Position numbers and translations under genes: made by a program | Shown here: positions 31,851 to 44,244 of the stretch, piece after piece | Layout: every line of letters starts with the position of its first letter | How positions within the stretch are numbered: position 1 is the stretch's first letter | Assembly (NCBI GenBank): GCA_015680685.1 | Contig: MNCI01008302.1 | Coordinates: 692,117 to 756,116, forward strand | Direction: 5' to 3' | DNA from: Gnetum montanum | Taxonomy: Eukaryota > Streptophyta > Gnetopsida > Gnetales > Gnetaceae | Length of the DNA: 64,000 bases | Notes under the pieces: model-generated | Seen by the model: only the letters and a program-made list of their open reading frames with translations | What the model was told of the DNA's origin: nothing | Database searches by the model: none

Positions 31851-34800
31851 AATTAGAGTAGAAAATGTTATATTAAATTCATTGTATAAGTGACATTACT
31901 AGATTATTATAAAAAAAATACTTTTTTACATTCTTATGATTGAAATTTTCTATTATGATATATAACTATATTTATCTTTCTATATCAAATAAGTTTACAA
32001 AATTACTCTACAAAATATAGAATCCTTTATTACATTTTAATAACCTAAAATCCTAGCCTTATAACTAATTAATTATGGTTTTACTAAATTGAGTATTATG
32101 TTGTGCTAATGAACACTTTTCATTATGAAACTTATTCATTGAATAATAAAATAAATCACTAAACAAAACATTATTAACTAACTATATAACTATATTTGAT
32201 ATGACCATTATCCAATGGTGATCATTAGATCATAAATGAAATTAACAATGTGGTCATTCATAATGACCTAAGAAGATAATATATTACATATCATAAATAT
32301 AAATAAAAAACATTAAATAATATTTATAAGTTATTCATTGGAACTTAATAGCTTCTCAATGTTGAATTCATCGCTAATAAAAATTTACAGTATAGGGTAA
32401 TAACTTCCTACGTAGGTAGTCATCTCTATCATTATTCATATCATATTTTATGGCTTGAATAAAGTCTCCTTTATCCTTATCAAGAATTTTATCACATGTG
32501 TCATCAACCATCATAACATCCTCTCATTTGTATTGATTGCCATATATCTCAAAAAATCATTGCAAAGACTTTTGGAAAATTGGAAGCACAATTCTCTTGC
32601 GATAAATTTTTTGATGCTATGTTTGATACCAAATAAATTTAGGTTTGGAATTAAGATCCTTGATGAGTTAATTTGTTATTCTTTCTACATGGTCTAACTA
32701 TGCTAAAGACTAGAATGCATATTGAATTTCTTCCTTCTTCAATTGGATGAGAAACTCATGAACACCAGGTCGAACATAGCAATACTTTCTTCCAAGCATG
32801 ATATCATATTTTATTTTTTACTTCTTTAGTTCATTTTCATTTGACAAATGTATATCCTTCAAAATTATCCCATTTAGATCTAGTATAGCTATTATTTTTC
32901 TATTTTTAAATTTATATTTGAAAGTATTCACAATATGTACATCAACTAATCATATCATTATTTCAATTCAACAGACATTATAACTAATTTATGAATTTAA
33001 ACATATTGATACTACATACTAAAAAGTATAATAATTATCATAATATGAATGGCATATATCTAATATTAAGAAACATTAATATGATAGATACACTTGTTAA
33101 ATAAGAGATAACAAAATATAACTAAATATAGTTATTTAACATTAGAAAATCATGTTGCATGTCAATATGATAAATTTAATATATCACATAGGATTTTTCT
33201 TCTATATAGTGGTACATGTGATGCCTTAAATGATATCTTTCTTTGTCATAAAATGTATATTGCATAAAGTAAGACATAAACACCACAATCATATCCATTT
33301 CTCTAACATGGTATATTACTTTGAAATAACTATCTTCGTAGTTCTTGATGAAATTGGCCCTCTCTATTCTAAATACTATGCTCTAGCTCAAGGTACTTCT
33401 AAATAATATTAGTTTTCTCACTACATTCATTATTTCCATTGAGTATCCATGATTAATATTACACTTATAATGATATCAACAATAATAATCACCTAATAAA
33501 ACATACTCTTTTCAATTCTGATGTTCACTAGAAAAAATATTTTTTGGTAGCTGTTAAATGTAATTTTCTTGTTGTATGATGATTAAAATACATTGTCTTA
33601 ATTTCATCTCCTCATCTTCTGGATTATATGTTCTACTTAATTCTACTAGTAATGTTAGATAAAAAAAATATGTGAAATAAAATTTTGGGATTGATTGTGT
33701 CTTTTTGAATTAGTATCTGTATATTGTGTCCTCTATCACTTGTTTTTATTTGAAACTTCTTAAATCATTTCTTGTGATTGAATTGCCATCCACTACAACC
33801 AACATCTCATCATAGCATTCTAACAAGTACATTACACTATAAATTCTACATCATTTCCTCTTTGAAGTATTTCTTTTAATGTATCTAATTGATAGGAATT
33901 AAAGCACACATGTTAGAGTTATTGGACATTTGCTAAGATGACATATGTCAATAAATGAAATAACATAATATTATTTTCTATTAGAAATATGGAATAAAAT
34001 CTAAAATTAGAATACTTTTTAAATTTAAAATGATATGATATAATAAAACATAGAAACATACTTTGTTTGCTAGGACATTTGAAAAAAATCTAACTCTCAT
34101 CAGTACAAACCCACATAAAATTATATATAAAAATGATTATATCCTTCAATATAAAATTACAAGATGTTAGATTCATTACATAATTTTATGTTAAGTATTT
34201 ATCTTTGGTTTCTTCTATGTTGTTGAACTAAAATTATTTTTGCCTTAGAAGATTGTGGGGTTCGTCCCTAAAACATAAAAAAATAAAAAACATTATAAAA
34301 ATAATTTAATAACATTAGATATAATTAATTCAACATACTTCATTATACCAACCTTACGCTTGCTTGCAAAACCTTTACTTGTTATGTTTCATCCAATGAT
34401 TTCAAAAGAAGTTTGCTAATTAAAAGATATATTTTAGAGAATTATAGTACATCACACAAAAAATTTCATTTGACATTCATCATATTAATAGACATAAAAA
34501 CACACCAATTTGTTATCTATTTCAGTTACTTCATTATCATCAGAATCATCATGTGTCCTTAATTTCTTTTTCTTTCACATTCTAAAATTTTAGTAATAAT
34601 GGTAAGTAATATTGTAATTTTTATTTGATTTTAAATTAAGCATCAATGATGTATTATAACTTTAACCTGTTTAGAAACTTTATATTCTTTGTGATCCTCC
34701 TCCCGAGTTTGTAGCTCATTATCATCAAAGATGTAACCTTCATGCATATAATAAATGTGTTATTATTAATGATGATATTACTATGATACATTACACTCTA

Positions 34801-34890
34801 TTAATCATTTAATATAATATAACATACCTTATTAGTGGATTGATCTTTTAAACTCATTACTATGTCTTTACATGCATCTTTCACTTCCAA
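31851..34890. other. AT-rich DNA, no gene recognised
   Basis: Very AT-rich, with only short random open frames. No LTR ends, domain motifs or tandem arrays were recognised on either strand. Confidence 0.55.
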
Positions 34891-34899
34891 AATGTTCTA

Positions 34900-36310
34900 A
34901 TATTTCTCCTCTACATATTTAGCATCAAAAAGGCTTCTCATCAATTGTTGCTAATTGCTTTGTTGTTGTAGACCATAGGAAACATTACATATCATCATCA
35001 TGTAGTGATATGATATTGATGTCTTTGTATTTCATTAATGCTCTTATGAGGCTACTGCAATAGAATAATGATATAATATAGGAGACACCATTTATAAGTG
35101 CTTCATCCTTCATCAAAATAGAATTAATAGGTGTTCTCTAAAGTTCAATTGATTTACAAGACTTGTAATCAATATCTTCTGGGATAGATGCATCTAGAAG
35201 AATATCTTTAATGGATTCCACATCTATTATGTTCTTCTCTATGATATTGTAATCACCTTCTTGAAATGTATCTGGGAGCTTGACTGCTTCTACAATTGTG
35301 AAGAAATAGTAAATCAAAAAATACATTTCTTTTCTTTTGTAGTGGTAAATTACATATATAAAAAATGAGATATTACTAAATATACATTCCTTATAGTTAT
35401 TTAGAAAAACTTTAAGTGGTAGTTCTCCATGTCATTATTAATAGCTATCCTAGAAAACATTGCCATTGTCTTTTGTACAATCTCAAATAAATTTTTAAAA
35501 AACCTAAAAGAGTCCCTAATAGTTATGTTCTTAAAATCAAAAAAATAGAAGATGACTGATTTCTCCATTAATAAAAATTGTGTTCCATATTTCTATAGTA
35601 TAAGGTTAACACACTCTGGATTTTACTAGTAGCAAAGAAAACCATCATGCTCCTTAATGGTTGTGGTCATCACCTTCTCTAATAATAGAGGCTTCATATG
35701 ATGATGTAGCATTGATTGAACATAAGACTTAAGCATTAGCTCTGCCTTAGTAAACTTCACATCACCAAGAAGACTAATGAACCTATATTCATTAGAATAC
35801 CTATCAAAATGATAACATTAGTAAATCAAAAAATTTCTATTTTAATCTCAATAAGATAAAATATTATGATGTAGGAGATTAAATACCTATTTCAAATGTT
35901 ATCAATAGTAAGATCTATACATTATACTATAGTTGAATCTTTGTAGAAAAAATTGGACAAGAGCTAATTTTAGTAAATGAAAGTGATTCATCTGATCATA
36001 TTTATACTCTAGAGAGATCATTCTATTAATTACTGATCTCTGAGGCTCATTCTTTCCTTTAATATGTTTAAAATACATCTTCCTAGAGATTACCGTGTTA
36101 GCAAATTTTTCGAATTCATGTAAGTGAAGGCCTTGCAATAAGCAAAAAGATTTTAACTCAAATTCTTCACATTATTTTCCTTAAAGTTTTGATCTAAAAA
36201 AATCATAGGAAAACACTACAATCTACCATTTTGATACATTGTAAATATTTCATTCCACTTCTTGAATAGTGCATCATCTACATGTAGAAATACTTTTCTT
36301 TCTTATAAAG
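34900..36310 (-). pseudogene. Unidentified decayed coding region
   Basis: The minus strand carries several coding-like stretches separated by AT-rich intron-like gaps: KVFLHVDDALFKKWNEIF (about 36,290), a 78-codon frame at 36,138-35,902 (QGLHLHEFEKFANTVISRKM onward), SLLGDVKFTKAELMLKSYVQ (about 35,780) with sparse stops to about 35,430, and a 62-codon frame at 35,326-35,138 (KLPDTFQEGDYNIIEKNIID). Codon-like structure and mixed polarity suggest a former multi-exon gene or transposon protein. I do not recognise the family. Confidence 0.35.
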
Positions 36311-36559
36311 CCTTGAATGTTGGTACAATGAAAGATATTAAAATATTAATATGTAATTATATAATCTATAATATCAAACACAACACAAAAATAAAACAAG
36401 TAAATTAACTTATTTAAATATGAATATGAAGCTAATGTAAATTGGCTCTAGCTCTTTATAAATGCTTCCAATTGATAGTTTTCAAATGTTATTTTGTGCC
36501 AAGTAGCTTTTGGTATGCCTTACCATTTCTATATATGATGGATCATATTTTTTTTGGTT

Positions 36560-37443
36560 TAATAACTTAGAAAAATTGTTGAATAAATTCCCTAATTAAA
36601 ATTTTTGCAACCATAAAAATCAAACATAATTTTTACATGGTTCCCAAGTTGGATACGTCCACACTTAGAGGGTAGAATCTATGCACACCTCTGGACCTTG
36701 TTGCATCAAAAATGTGGTTTGAAGGGCACCAAAACCTTTATAAGATTTGAGCTCTACTTTGAAGTGTCTCATTGTTATGAAACCACTCAACCCTGCAAGG
36801 TTCCAATAAGCTTAAGATGTGGTTTAAAGGATTCCAAAACATTTACAAACGTGAGCTCTACACTAAAGTATTTTTTCATCACAAAACCACTCAACCCCAT
36901 AAGGTCCTAACCAGATCAATGAAGATGCCTTCCTACAAGAAGCACATCAATCCCATAGGGTATCAAAGAAAGAAAGAAAAAGATCAAGGTTAACTTAATT
37001 TACATAGTCCTTACAATAAAGCTCACAACATATAAAATAAACAAATGATAGTGCAATGAAGGAAAAACACAAGATCTCTTTGACTAGCCTAGGATAGATT
37101 TGTTAATAAATAATATTTTCACATTTCCAAGAATTCCACTTAGTATTATACCCTTTGAATTTTCAAAACCTCTTTAGAATTCATGTAATGGCTACTAAAT
37201 GGCTAGTTTAGATGTCTACTTTGAGGATGAGACATCTAAGTGAAACATTCCTTAATGTAAGAGAGACATCTACATAAAAGTGGATATGTCTACAGTGAGA
37301 TGTCTACCATGATACATCTATTCTCTAATATATATGTCTATTTTTTTGTGAGAAGTCTACTTTGTTATATTATTTTGATTTCTAAAGCATTCCTTTATTA
37401 TTTTGACATCTCAGTAGTCCTTAGAACATCTTCATTTGGCTCA
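36560..37443 (-). repeat. Ty1/copia LTR, minus orientation
   Basis: On the minus strand it starts TGAGCCAAATGAAGATG at 37,443 and matches the LTR at 51,511-50,600 along most of its length, including the AGACATCT-type motifs and the conserved stretch around GAGGTGTGCATAGATTCTAC. No primer-binding site follows on its left, so it is either the 3' LTR of a minus-strand element or a solo LTR. Its start lies 4 bp from the start of the plus-strand copia LTR at 37,448. Confidence 0.78.
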
Positions 37444-37447
37444 TAAA

Positions 37448-38679
37448 TGTGGACCCTTTAGTGTGTTTTGGTATGTATCAAAACATTAACTAAAATAAAG
37501 TCAAAGGTTGTTTGCTTGCTTGTGTGGTTATTGTGTTTGTAGGACATAGTACATGGGAAACCAAGATAAGTTGAAGAGGAAAAGAAACAAACTATTTAGA
37601 GCTCAAAGGAGGAGGTCATACACATGCATGAATATTCAAAGAACATGGACAAGGACCAAATACTAGACAAGCAAAGTTATCATCATCAAAGCATGTGGAA
37701 GACCAAGGCTATGGACAAGGAATGATACATTCAAAAGATAAAGAAAGTGAAAGAAAGACATCTCTAGTAAATAGCATATGTCTTGGTAGAATTAGAGTGA
37801 ACTTTGACAAAGACATATTTAGAAATAGCAAGATATCTTTCTTAGATGAATGCATCTTTCATGAGGAAAAGACATCTTTACAAAATGTAGACTAAGTTTA
37901 AAAAGACATTTTTCATAAGACAAATACATCTTTCAAAATGGAGACATTAGAAAGACACATTTCAAGAAAAAAAATATGTCTTTCTAGAATTGAAGGCAAA
38001 TTCATAGAGACATCTCAGGAATGAGAAAGACATCTCCCATGACTGTTAGTGATCATTGCCTAGTCATTGCAGGTGTTGCAAGATGGATTTAGAAACACAA
38101 CAACTATAATAAGACTTGATGTGCATTGGGAAAAGTGCAAGCCTTGTTGTATTCATTGTATGATCATTTGTAATCATTGAATTCTCTATTGCTCCTCATT
38201 GTCTTATTGTTTTGGCATTGTAAAGTGTGTTATACGTAACTATACAAGGATCAACAAACTAAATTGTAATTATCCCTTGGTATTCTTGTTCTTGTTACCC
38301 TACAAGTTTAATGTGCTTGAGCTTGTAAGGATCTATTAGATTAAGTTGTTGGTACTGTAGTACAACACTTCGATGTGGAGCTAAAGATTGTAAAGGATTT
38401 GGAAGCCTTGAAACCACATGTCCAAGTCTAACGAGACCTTGCAAGGTTGAGTGATTGGTGCTATGATACAACACTCTAGAGTGGAACTTGAAGACTATAC
38501 ATGATGTGGACCCTTAACCACATTTTGAGAGCAAAAAAGTTTAGAGGTGTGCTTGCAATCTATCATTTGAGTGTAGACTACCTAAGCTGGATAACCATAT
38601 TAAATTCAGTGTGTGTTCTTCGATTATTTAAGTTTTAATTTAGGAAACTTATTCATCCCTTTAAGTTCAATGATCCACA
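37448..38679 (+). repeat. 5' LTR of the copia element
   Basis: Starts TGTGGACCCTTTAG and ends ATGATCCACA, 2 bp before the primer-binding site. It aligns with 42,180-43,405 throughout, with clear substitutions, so the insertion is not recent. Length 1,232 bp. Confidence 0.88.
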
Positions 38680-38681
38680 AG

Positions 38682-38694
38682 TGGTATCAGAGGC
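38682..38694 (+). other. Primer-binding site (initiator tRNA-Met)
   Basis: TGGTATCAGAGGC, matching the plant tRNA-iMet 3' end complement except for one base, 2 nt after the LTR. Confidence 0.93.
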
Positions 38695-38725
38695 TAGTAC
38701 TCATCATCAATTTCAAGAGTAAAAA

Positions 38726-40136
38726 ATGGAGGGAACATCTTACACAAATCCATCCATGTTCAATGGATTTGACTTTGCCTATTAGAAAGCTAGAATGCAA
38801 GGGTTCTTTGAATCCATGGAGTTTGAAGTATGGGAGTCAATTTTGAAAGGCTACGCTCCACCCACTGATGGCACCACTAGCATCATCAAGCCTCATAAAA
38901 ATTGGTCTCAAGAGAACAAGATAAGTTCATGTTTGATTCAAAAGTAAAAAACTATTTATACTATGCATTAAATAAATCTAAATTTAATAAGGTAGCAGGA
39001 TGTAAAATGGTCAAAGAAATTTGGCAGAGTTTAGAAGATACTTATGAAGGAACCTATAGTGTTAAGCAATCAAAATTATTAGTTTTAAAAAGTGAATATG
39101 ATAAACTCAAAATGAGAGAAGGTGAGAAAATCAAAGATTATTTTTCTAGAACTAATGATCTTGTCATAGCAATTAGAGGAATATGAAAGGACTTGTCTAA
39201 AAGCGATGTAATTATCAAAATGATCAAAACTCTTCAACTGGACTTTAGACCTAAGTTCATAGCCATGGAAGAAATCAAAGATTTCCTAACTCTGAAATTT
39301 GAGGAACTTCAAAGTGCTCTTATTGGCTATGAAATGAATCTCATAAGCAAAGGATAAATTCAAGAAATAACTATTGCTCTAAAGACTACCTCCAAGGAGA
39401 AGGAAGTCAATGAGCTTGATGAAGGAAATAAAGATGAGATTGCTCTTCTCTCAAGGAGATCACCATGATTGCTTATAAGAAGAAGCAAAGGGGCATCTTA
39501 ATAACAAAAAAGATATAATTTCTTCAAAGGTAAAGAAAGAGGTGGAAATTTTTAAAATTCTTCTAATCTAGATTTTTCTTCTATAGAATGTTGGATTTTC
39601 GGAGGAAAAGGCCATATGGCCTTTGAATGTCCTAGCAATCCAAGTGATAGCAAGGTATAGCCAAGGAATATATCTAATGATGAGGAACTGAAAAGACCAA
39701 CTTTTATACAAGTTGGAGTGATGGTAAGCAAGGTGAAGAAGAAGCATGTAATTCTTCCAAAGATTCACATCTCATATGCATGGTGCTTACTGATGAAGAT
39801 TCCTCACTTGTGGTTGAACAAGATGGTAAGTTTGACAAGAGGTATAGTGAATTTAAAGAAGAAATTTTTGTTTTACATCACTTGCTTAGGAAGGTGAAGA
39901 AACTAGTACTTTCTAAGTTAGATTCTATTCATTCTCAAGTGAAGGAAGAAATCTTAGATATAAAATTTGAGATTCAACAACTAAATTCTTTGAATAAGAA
40001 TTGCAACAAGATTCAAGAAGAAGAGACTGCTAAAAATCAACCAAAAAATTTAGAGGAGGAAACACATGAAAATGCAAGCTCAAGCATAGTAAGGTTTGAT
40101 AATTTTGAACATAAGGATAATATTTTATTTTTGTAA
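38726..40136 (+). pseudogene. copia gag
   Basis: ATG at 38,726 (MEGTSYTNPSMFNGFDFAY) with an early stop and frameshifts. The best stretch is 38,902-39,186, with KEIWQSLEDTYEGTYSVKQS and GEKIKDYFSRTNDLV, the UBN2-type copia gag domain. A zinc knuckle near 39,589 reads CWIFGGKGHMAFECP; the second cysteine is phenylalanine, so the CCHC box is broken. An acidic, lysine-rich tail (39,780-40,136) follows. The minus-strand element at 48,950-50,546 encodes the same protein, including the tail. Confidence 0.85.
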
Positions 40137-41034
40137 AAATTGTGGTAATAAGCAAGCTCTTAGTTGTGATCAAAGTAGGATTAATTCTTGATCTTGTCAA
40201 AAAGGCTTTGGTAAGGAAATTTTGCAAGTACCAATAAGTGAGAATGAAGAAAAGTGGAGCCCTAAAAATAATGCAAAAAGTCATCAATAGTTCTATCACA
40301 AGGAACATTAACAAATAGATACATCACATACACGATCTAATAAAAGAGAACCTAAGGATGAGGAGGTAATTCATGATAGGGGACCTCATCTAAAACTCCA
40401 TTAATCTTCTCTCCTCACCATCAAGCAAGGTAATTCTCTATTTCTTTGCTTGTTAGTTAATTAGGATAGTGTTTGAGAAGTTCAAAATTATCTACATCTT
40501 GTCTAGATTAAAAATTTTGGAATAAGTGTCTAGAGAATTTCTTACATTCATCCATGATATTGATATAATTGGTTTTATGAATATTTATAATAACACTTGT
40601 AATAAATTCTCTTGGATCTTCATCTCATAGCAATTTTAGTTTGATTTCTTGTCTTGCATTTAGTCTTGCTTAATCTAAAATTCTTTTGATGATTTGTTCT
40701 ATGCTCAAAATATCTAGGACATTTTTTCCATTTATAAGATAAGAAAAACCTCTAGAAATTATATCAATATTATTGGTTAAAACCTAGATCTCCATAAATG
40801 AGCTTAACGTTGACCGACAATTATAGTGGTTTTGTGATATTTGCATAAAGGACCAAGATAAGCAACACACTAATTCTCAATCATCTTGGAGGCCACCAAT
40901 GTAGGGGGAGTCCTTGGAGACTATGGCCAAGAACCACAATGAGCAAGAAAAGGACTTTAAGAGGTGTTTTTTTTTTGAAATGGTAAAGTCTTGAATTATT
41001 ATGTGTTGCATATGCAAACTTTTAGATTAATCAA

Positions 41035-41070
<36 letters not shown>

Positions 41071-42165
41071 CTCTATTAGCATGAGTTGTTTTTAATAAGT
41101 GGTTGTGTTTGTTGTATTGTCTTATACAAAAAGCAAAATATGCATGTTTCTCTCATAGATCTAATATTCTATTATTAATCTCTTTTTGGATGAATTGAGA
41201 AATACATGTTGCCATAAAACAATTGTTTCTAATAGATAGCCTTTTTTATCCTCCATGCTCTATCTTGTGTTGAAGTTTATTAATAGATTATTTTTACTTG
41301 ATCATAGTTACAGTAATAGAGAACTTCAAGAAGTATATGAATATATACTTATCAACATGTTTTTGATCAATGGTTGTGGATGTTGTATTGTCTTAAGCAA
41401 ACTATAGAATATGCATTTCTCACTCATAGCTTCCTTATTGTCATGGAAATTTCCAAATTTCTAGTTAATATAGCAATGGAAGTTTTAATGAGACAACTAG
41501 ATAAGATGTTTGTTTCTACTTGTTCTACCTTTTGCCTTTAAAATTGAAAGTTGATGCTTCTTATTGAATTAATTATGGCTCCTTATTCTTAACCTCAAAA
41601 GAGTAGTTCTCAATTTCCAAAATCACACCTTAAGTGGAGGATGTACTACATTCCTTACTACATTTTGGGTAATTACATGATTACTCTATGGAAAAGTATC
41701 CATGTCTATTTTCCTAACTAATGAATCTAACATCAATGGCTTTCCACTGTGAAGTTGTATGGCTATATTTACCTCACTATAATGATAATGTTTTACAAAT
41801 ATGGAGAATATCTTATCATTCCAAGAACCATGCACTACTAATGACTTATTTTTTTAAAGATAGGTTGCTTACTTTTCAAAGCCTTTGATTCACTTCAAGG
41901 TTGAATTTCACTTGGAAGGTTTGATTCTACTGTTGCCAAATTTGGGGCATCTCTTCATGGACTTAATAAATACATACTTACTATATCTTTTTGGGATTAT
42001 GAGTGCTACTTGGTCTATATATTATCTAGATATTATTGTTCTTTTATATCTTTTCTCACCAAGTTTGAGCACTTTAACCTTTTTACTACTATTCAAAAAG
42101 GGGGAGAGTAGTATGATTATATTTGTATGAACACTAATCCATTTTCTTAAGTTTTCAACATCATC
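40137..42165 (+). other. Interior of the copia element without recognisable pol
   Basis: AT-rich; no protease, integrase, RT or RNase H motif found on either strand. A perfect AT dinucleotide run lies at about 41,033-41,060. Near 42,090 the sequence AAAAAGGGGGAGAGTAGTATG resembles the usual end of copia pol (KKGE-type). Confidence 0.6.
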
Positions 42166-43405
42166 AAAAGGAGGGATATTGTAGACCCTTTAGTGTGTTT
42201 TTTTCTATGTCAAAATGTTAATTAAATTAGAGTCAAAGATTGTTTGCATGGTTATTGTGTTTATAGGACTTAGTACATGGGAAACCAAGATGAGCTGAAG
42301 AGGACAAGGTATGAACTATTTAGAGCTCAAAGGAAGAGGTCACCATATGATCTTCAAATGAATATTCAAAGAACATGAACAAGGACTAAATACTATACAA
42401 GCAAAGTTATCATCATCAAAGCATGCAGAAGATCAAGGCTATGGACAAGGAATGATGCATTTAAAAGACAAAGAAAGTGGAAGAAAGACATATCTGGAAA
42501 ACAAAAAACATCTTGGTAAAATTAGAATGAACTCAAACAAAGATGTCTTCAGAAATAACAAGACATCTTTCTTAGACAAAGACATATTTCATGAGGAAAA
42601 GATGTCTTTACAGAATATAGACCAAGTTCAAAAAGATGATTTTCATAATACAAAGATGTTGTCCAAAATGAAGACTTCAAAAAGACAACTTTTGGGAAAC
42701 AAAGACATTTTTCTAGAATTGAAGGAAAATTTTGAGAGACATATTAGGCATGAGAAAGATGTCTCACATGATCATTAGTGATCATTTCCTAGTTGTTGCA
42801 TGAGTTTTGAGATGGATTTAGAAACATGATAGTTATAAGAACAATTGATGTGCATTGGAAAAAGTGCAAGCCTTGTTGTATTCATTGTATAATCATTTGT
42901 AATCACTGAATTCTCTATTTATTCTTATTATCTTATCATTTTGGCATTATAAAGTGTGTTGTACCTAACTTTACAAGGATCAGCAAATTGAGTTGCAATT
43001 ATCCCTTATAATTCTTATTTTTGTTGCCCTACAAGGTTGATGTACTTGAGCTTATCAAGATCCTACAAGATTGAATTGTTGGTGCTATGGTACAACACTT
43101 TGGTGTAGATCTTAAGATTGTAAAGGTTGTGGAAGCCTTGAAACTAAATTTTTAAGCCTAACAAGACCTTGCAAGGTTGAGTGATTGGTGCTACAGTACA
43201 ACACTTCGAAGCAGGACTTAAAGACTATACAAGGTGTGGACCCTTCAACCACATTTTGAGAGCAACAAAGTCTAGAGGTGTGCTTACAATCAACCCTTTG
43301 AGTTTGGACTACCCACATTTGGGAACCACATTAAATTCAATGTGTATGCTTCGTTTATTTAAGTTTTAATTTGGGAAACTTATTCATCCCCCCTCCTCCA
43401 AACCC
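42166..43405 (+). repeat. Polypurine tract and 3' LTR of the copia element
   Basis: AAAAGGAGGGA at 42,166-42,176, then the LTR from 42,180 (TGTAGACCCTTTAG), matching the 5' LTR to within a few bases of the gap. The last bases before the gap (CATCCCCCCTCCTCC) differ from the 5' LTR. Confidence 0.85.
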
Positions 43406-44244
43406 NNNNNNNNNNNNNNNNNNNNNNNNNNNNNNNNNNNNNNNNNNNNNNNNNNNNNNNNNNNNNNNNNNNNNNNNNNNNNNNNNNNNNNNNNNNNNNN
43501 NNNNNNNNNNNNNNNNNNNNNNNNNNNNNNNNNNNNNNNNNNNNNNNNNNNNNNNNNNNNNNNNNNNNNNNNNNNNNNNNNNNNNNNNNNNNNNNNNNNN
43601 NNNNNNNNNNNNNNNNNNNNNNNNNNNNNNNNNNNNNNNNNNNNNNNNNNNNNNNNNNNNNNNNNNNNNNNNNNNNNNNNNNNNNNNNNNNNNNNNNNNN
43701 NNNNNNNNNNNNNNNNNNNNNNNNNNNNNNNNNNNNNNNNNNNNNNNNNNNNNNNNNNNNNNNNNNNNNNNNNNNNNNNNNNNNNNNNNNNNNNNNNNNN
43801 NNNNNNNNNNNNNNNNNNNNNNNNNNNNNNNNNNNNNNNNNNNNNNNNNNNNNNNNNNNNNNNNNNNNNNNNNNNNNNNNNNNNNNNNNNNNNNNNNNNN
43901 NNNNNNNNNNNNNNNNNNNNNNNNNNNNNNNNNNNNNNNNNNNNNNNNNNNNNNNNNNNNNNNNNNNNNNNNNNNNNNNNNNNNNNNNNNNNNNNNNNNN
44001 NNNNNNNNNNNNNNNNNNNNNNNNNNNNNNNNNNNNNNNNNNNNNNNNNNNNNNNNNNNNNNNNNNNNNNNNNNNNNNNNNNNNNNNNNNNNNNNNNNNN
44101 NNNNNNNNNNNNNNNNNNNNNNNNNNNNNNNNNNNNNNNNNNNNNNNNNNNNNNNNNNNNNNNNNNNNNNNNNNNNNNNNNNNNNNNNNNNNNNNNNNNN
44201 NNNNNNNNNNNNNNNNNNNNNNNNNNNNNNNNNNNNNNNNNNNN
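43406..44244. other. Assembly gap, 839 N
   Basis: Unknown bases. The left edge is the end of a copia LTR and the right edge is a TG microsatellite, both likely reasons for the assembly break. Long open frames reported through this stretch are artefacts of N. Confidence 1.

Larger units (their letters stand above)
37448..43405 (+). mobile_element. Ty1/copia LTR retrotransposon, gag only (runs into assembly gap)
   Basis: Two related direct LTRs (37,448-38,679 and 42,180-43,405 or beyond), a tRNA-iMet primer-binding site, gag remnants and a polypurine tract define it. The internal part is about 3.5 kb, shorter than a full copia interior, and no protease, integrase or RT could be recognised. It would need proteins from an intact relative to move. 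The 3' LTR ends at or in the gap, so the target duplication cannot be checked. Confidence 0.88.
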
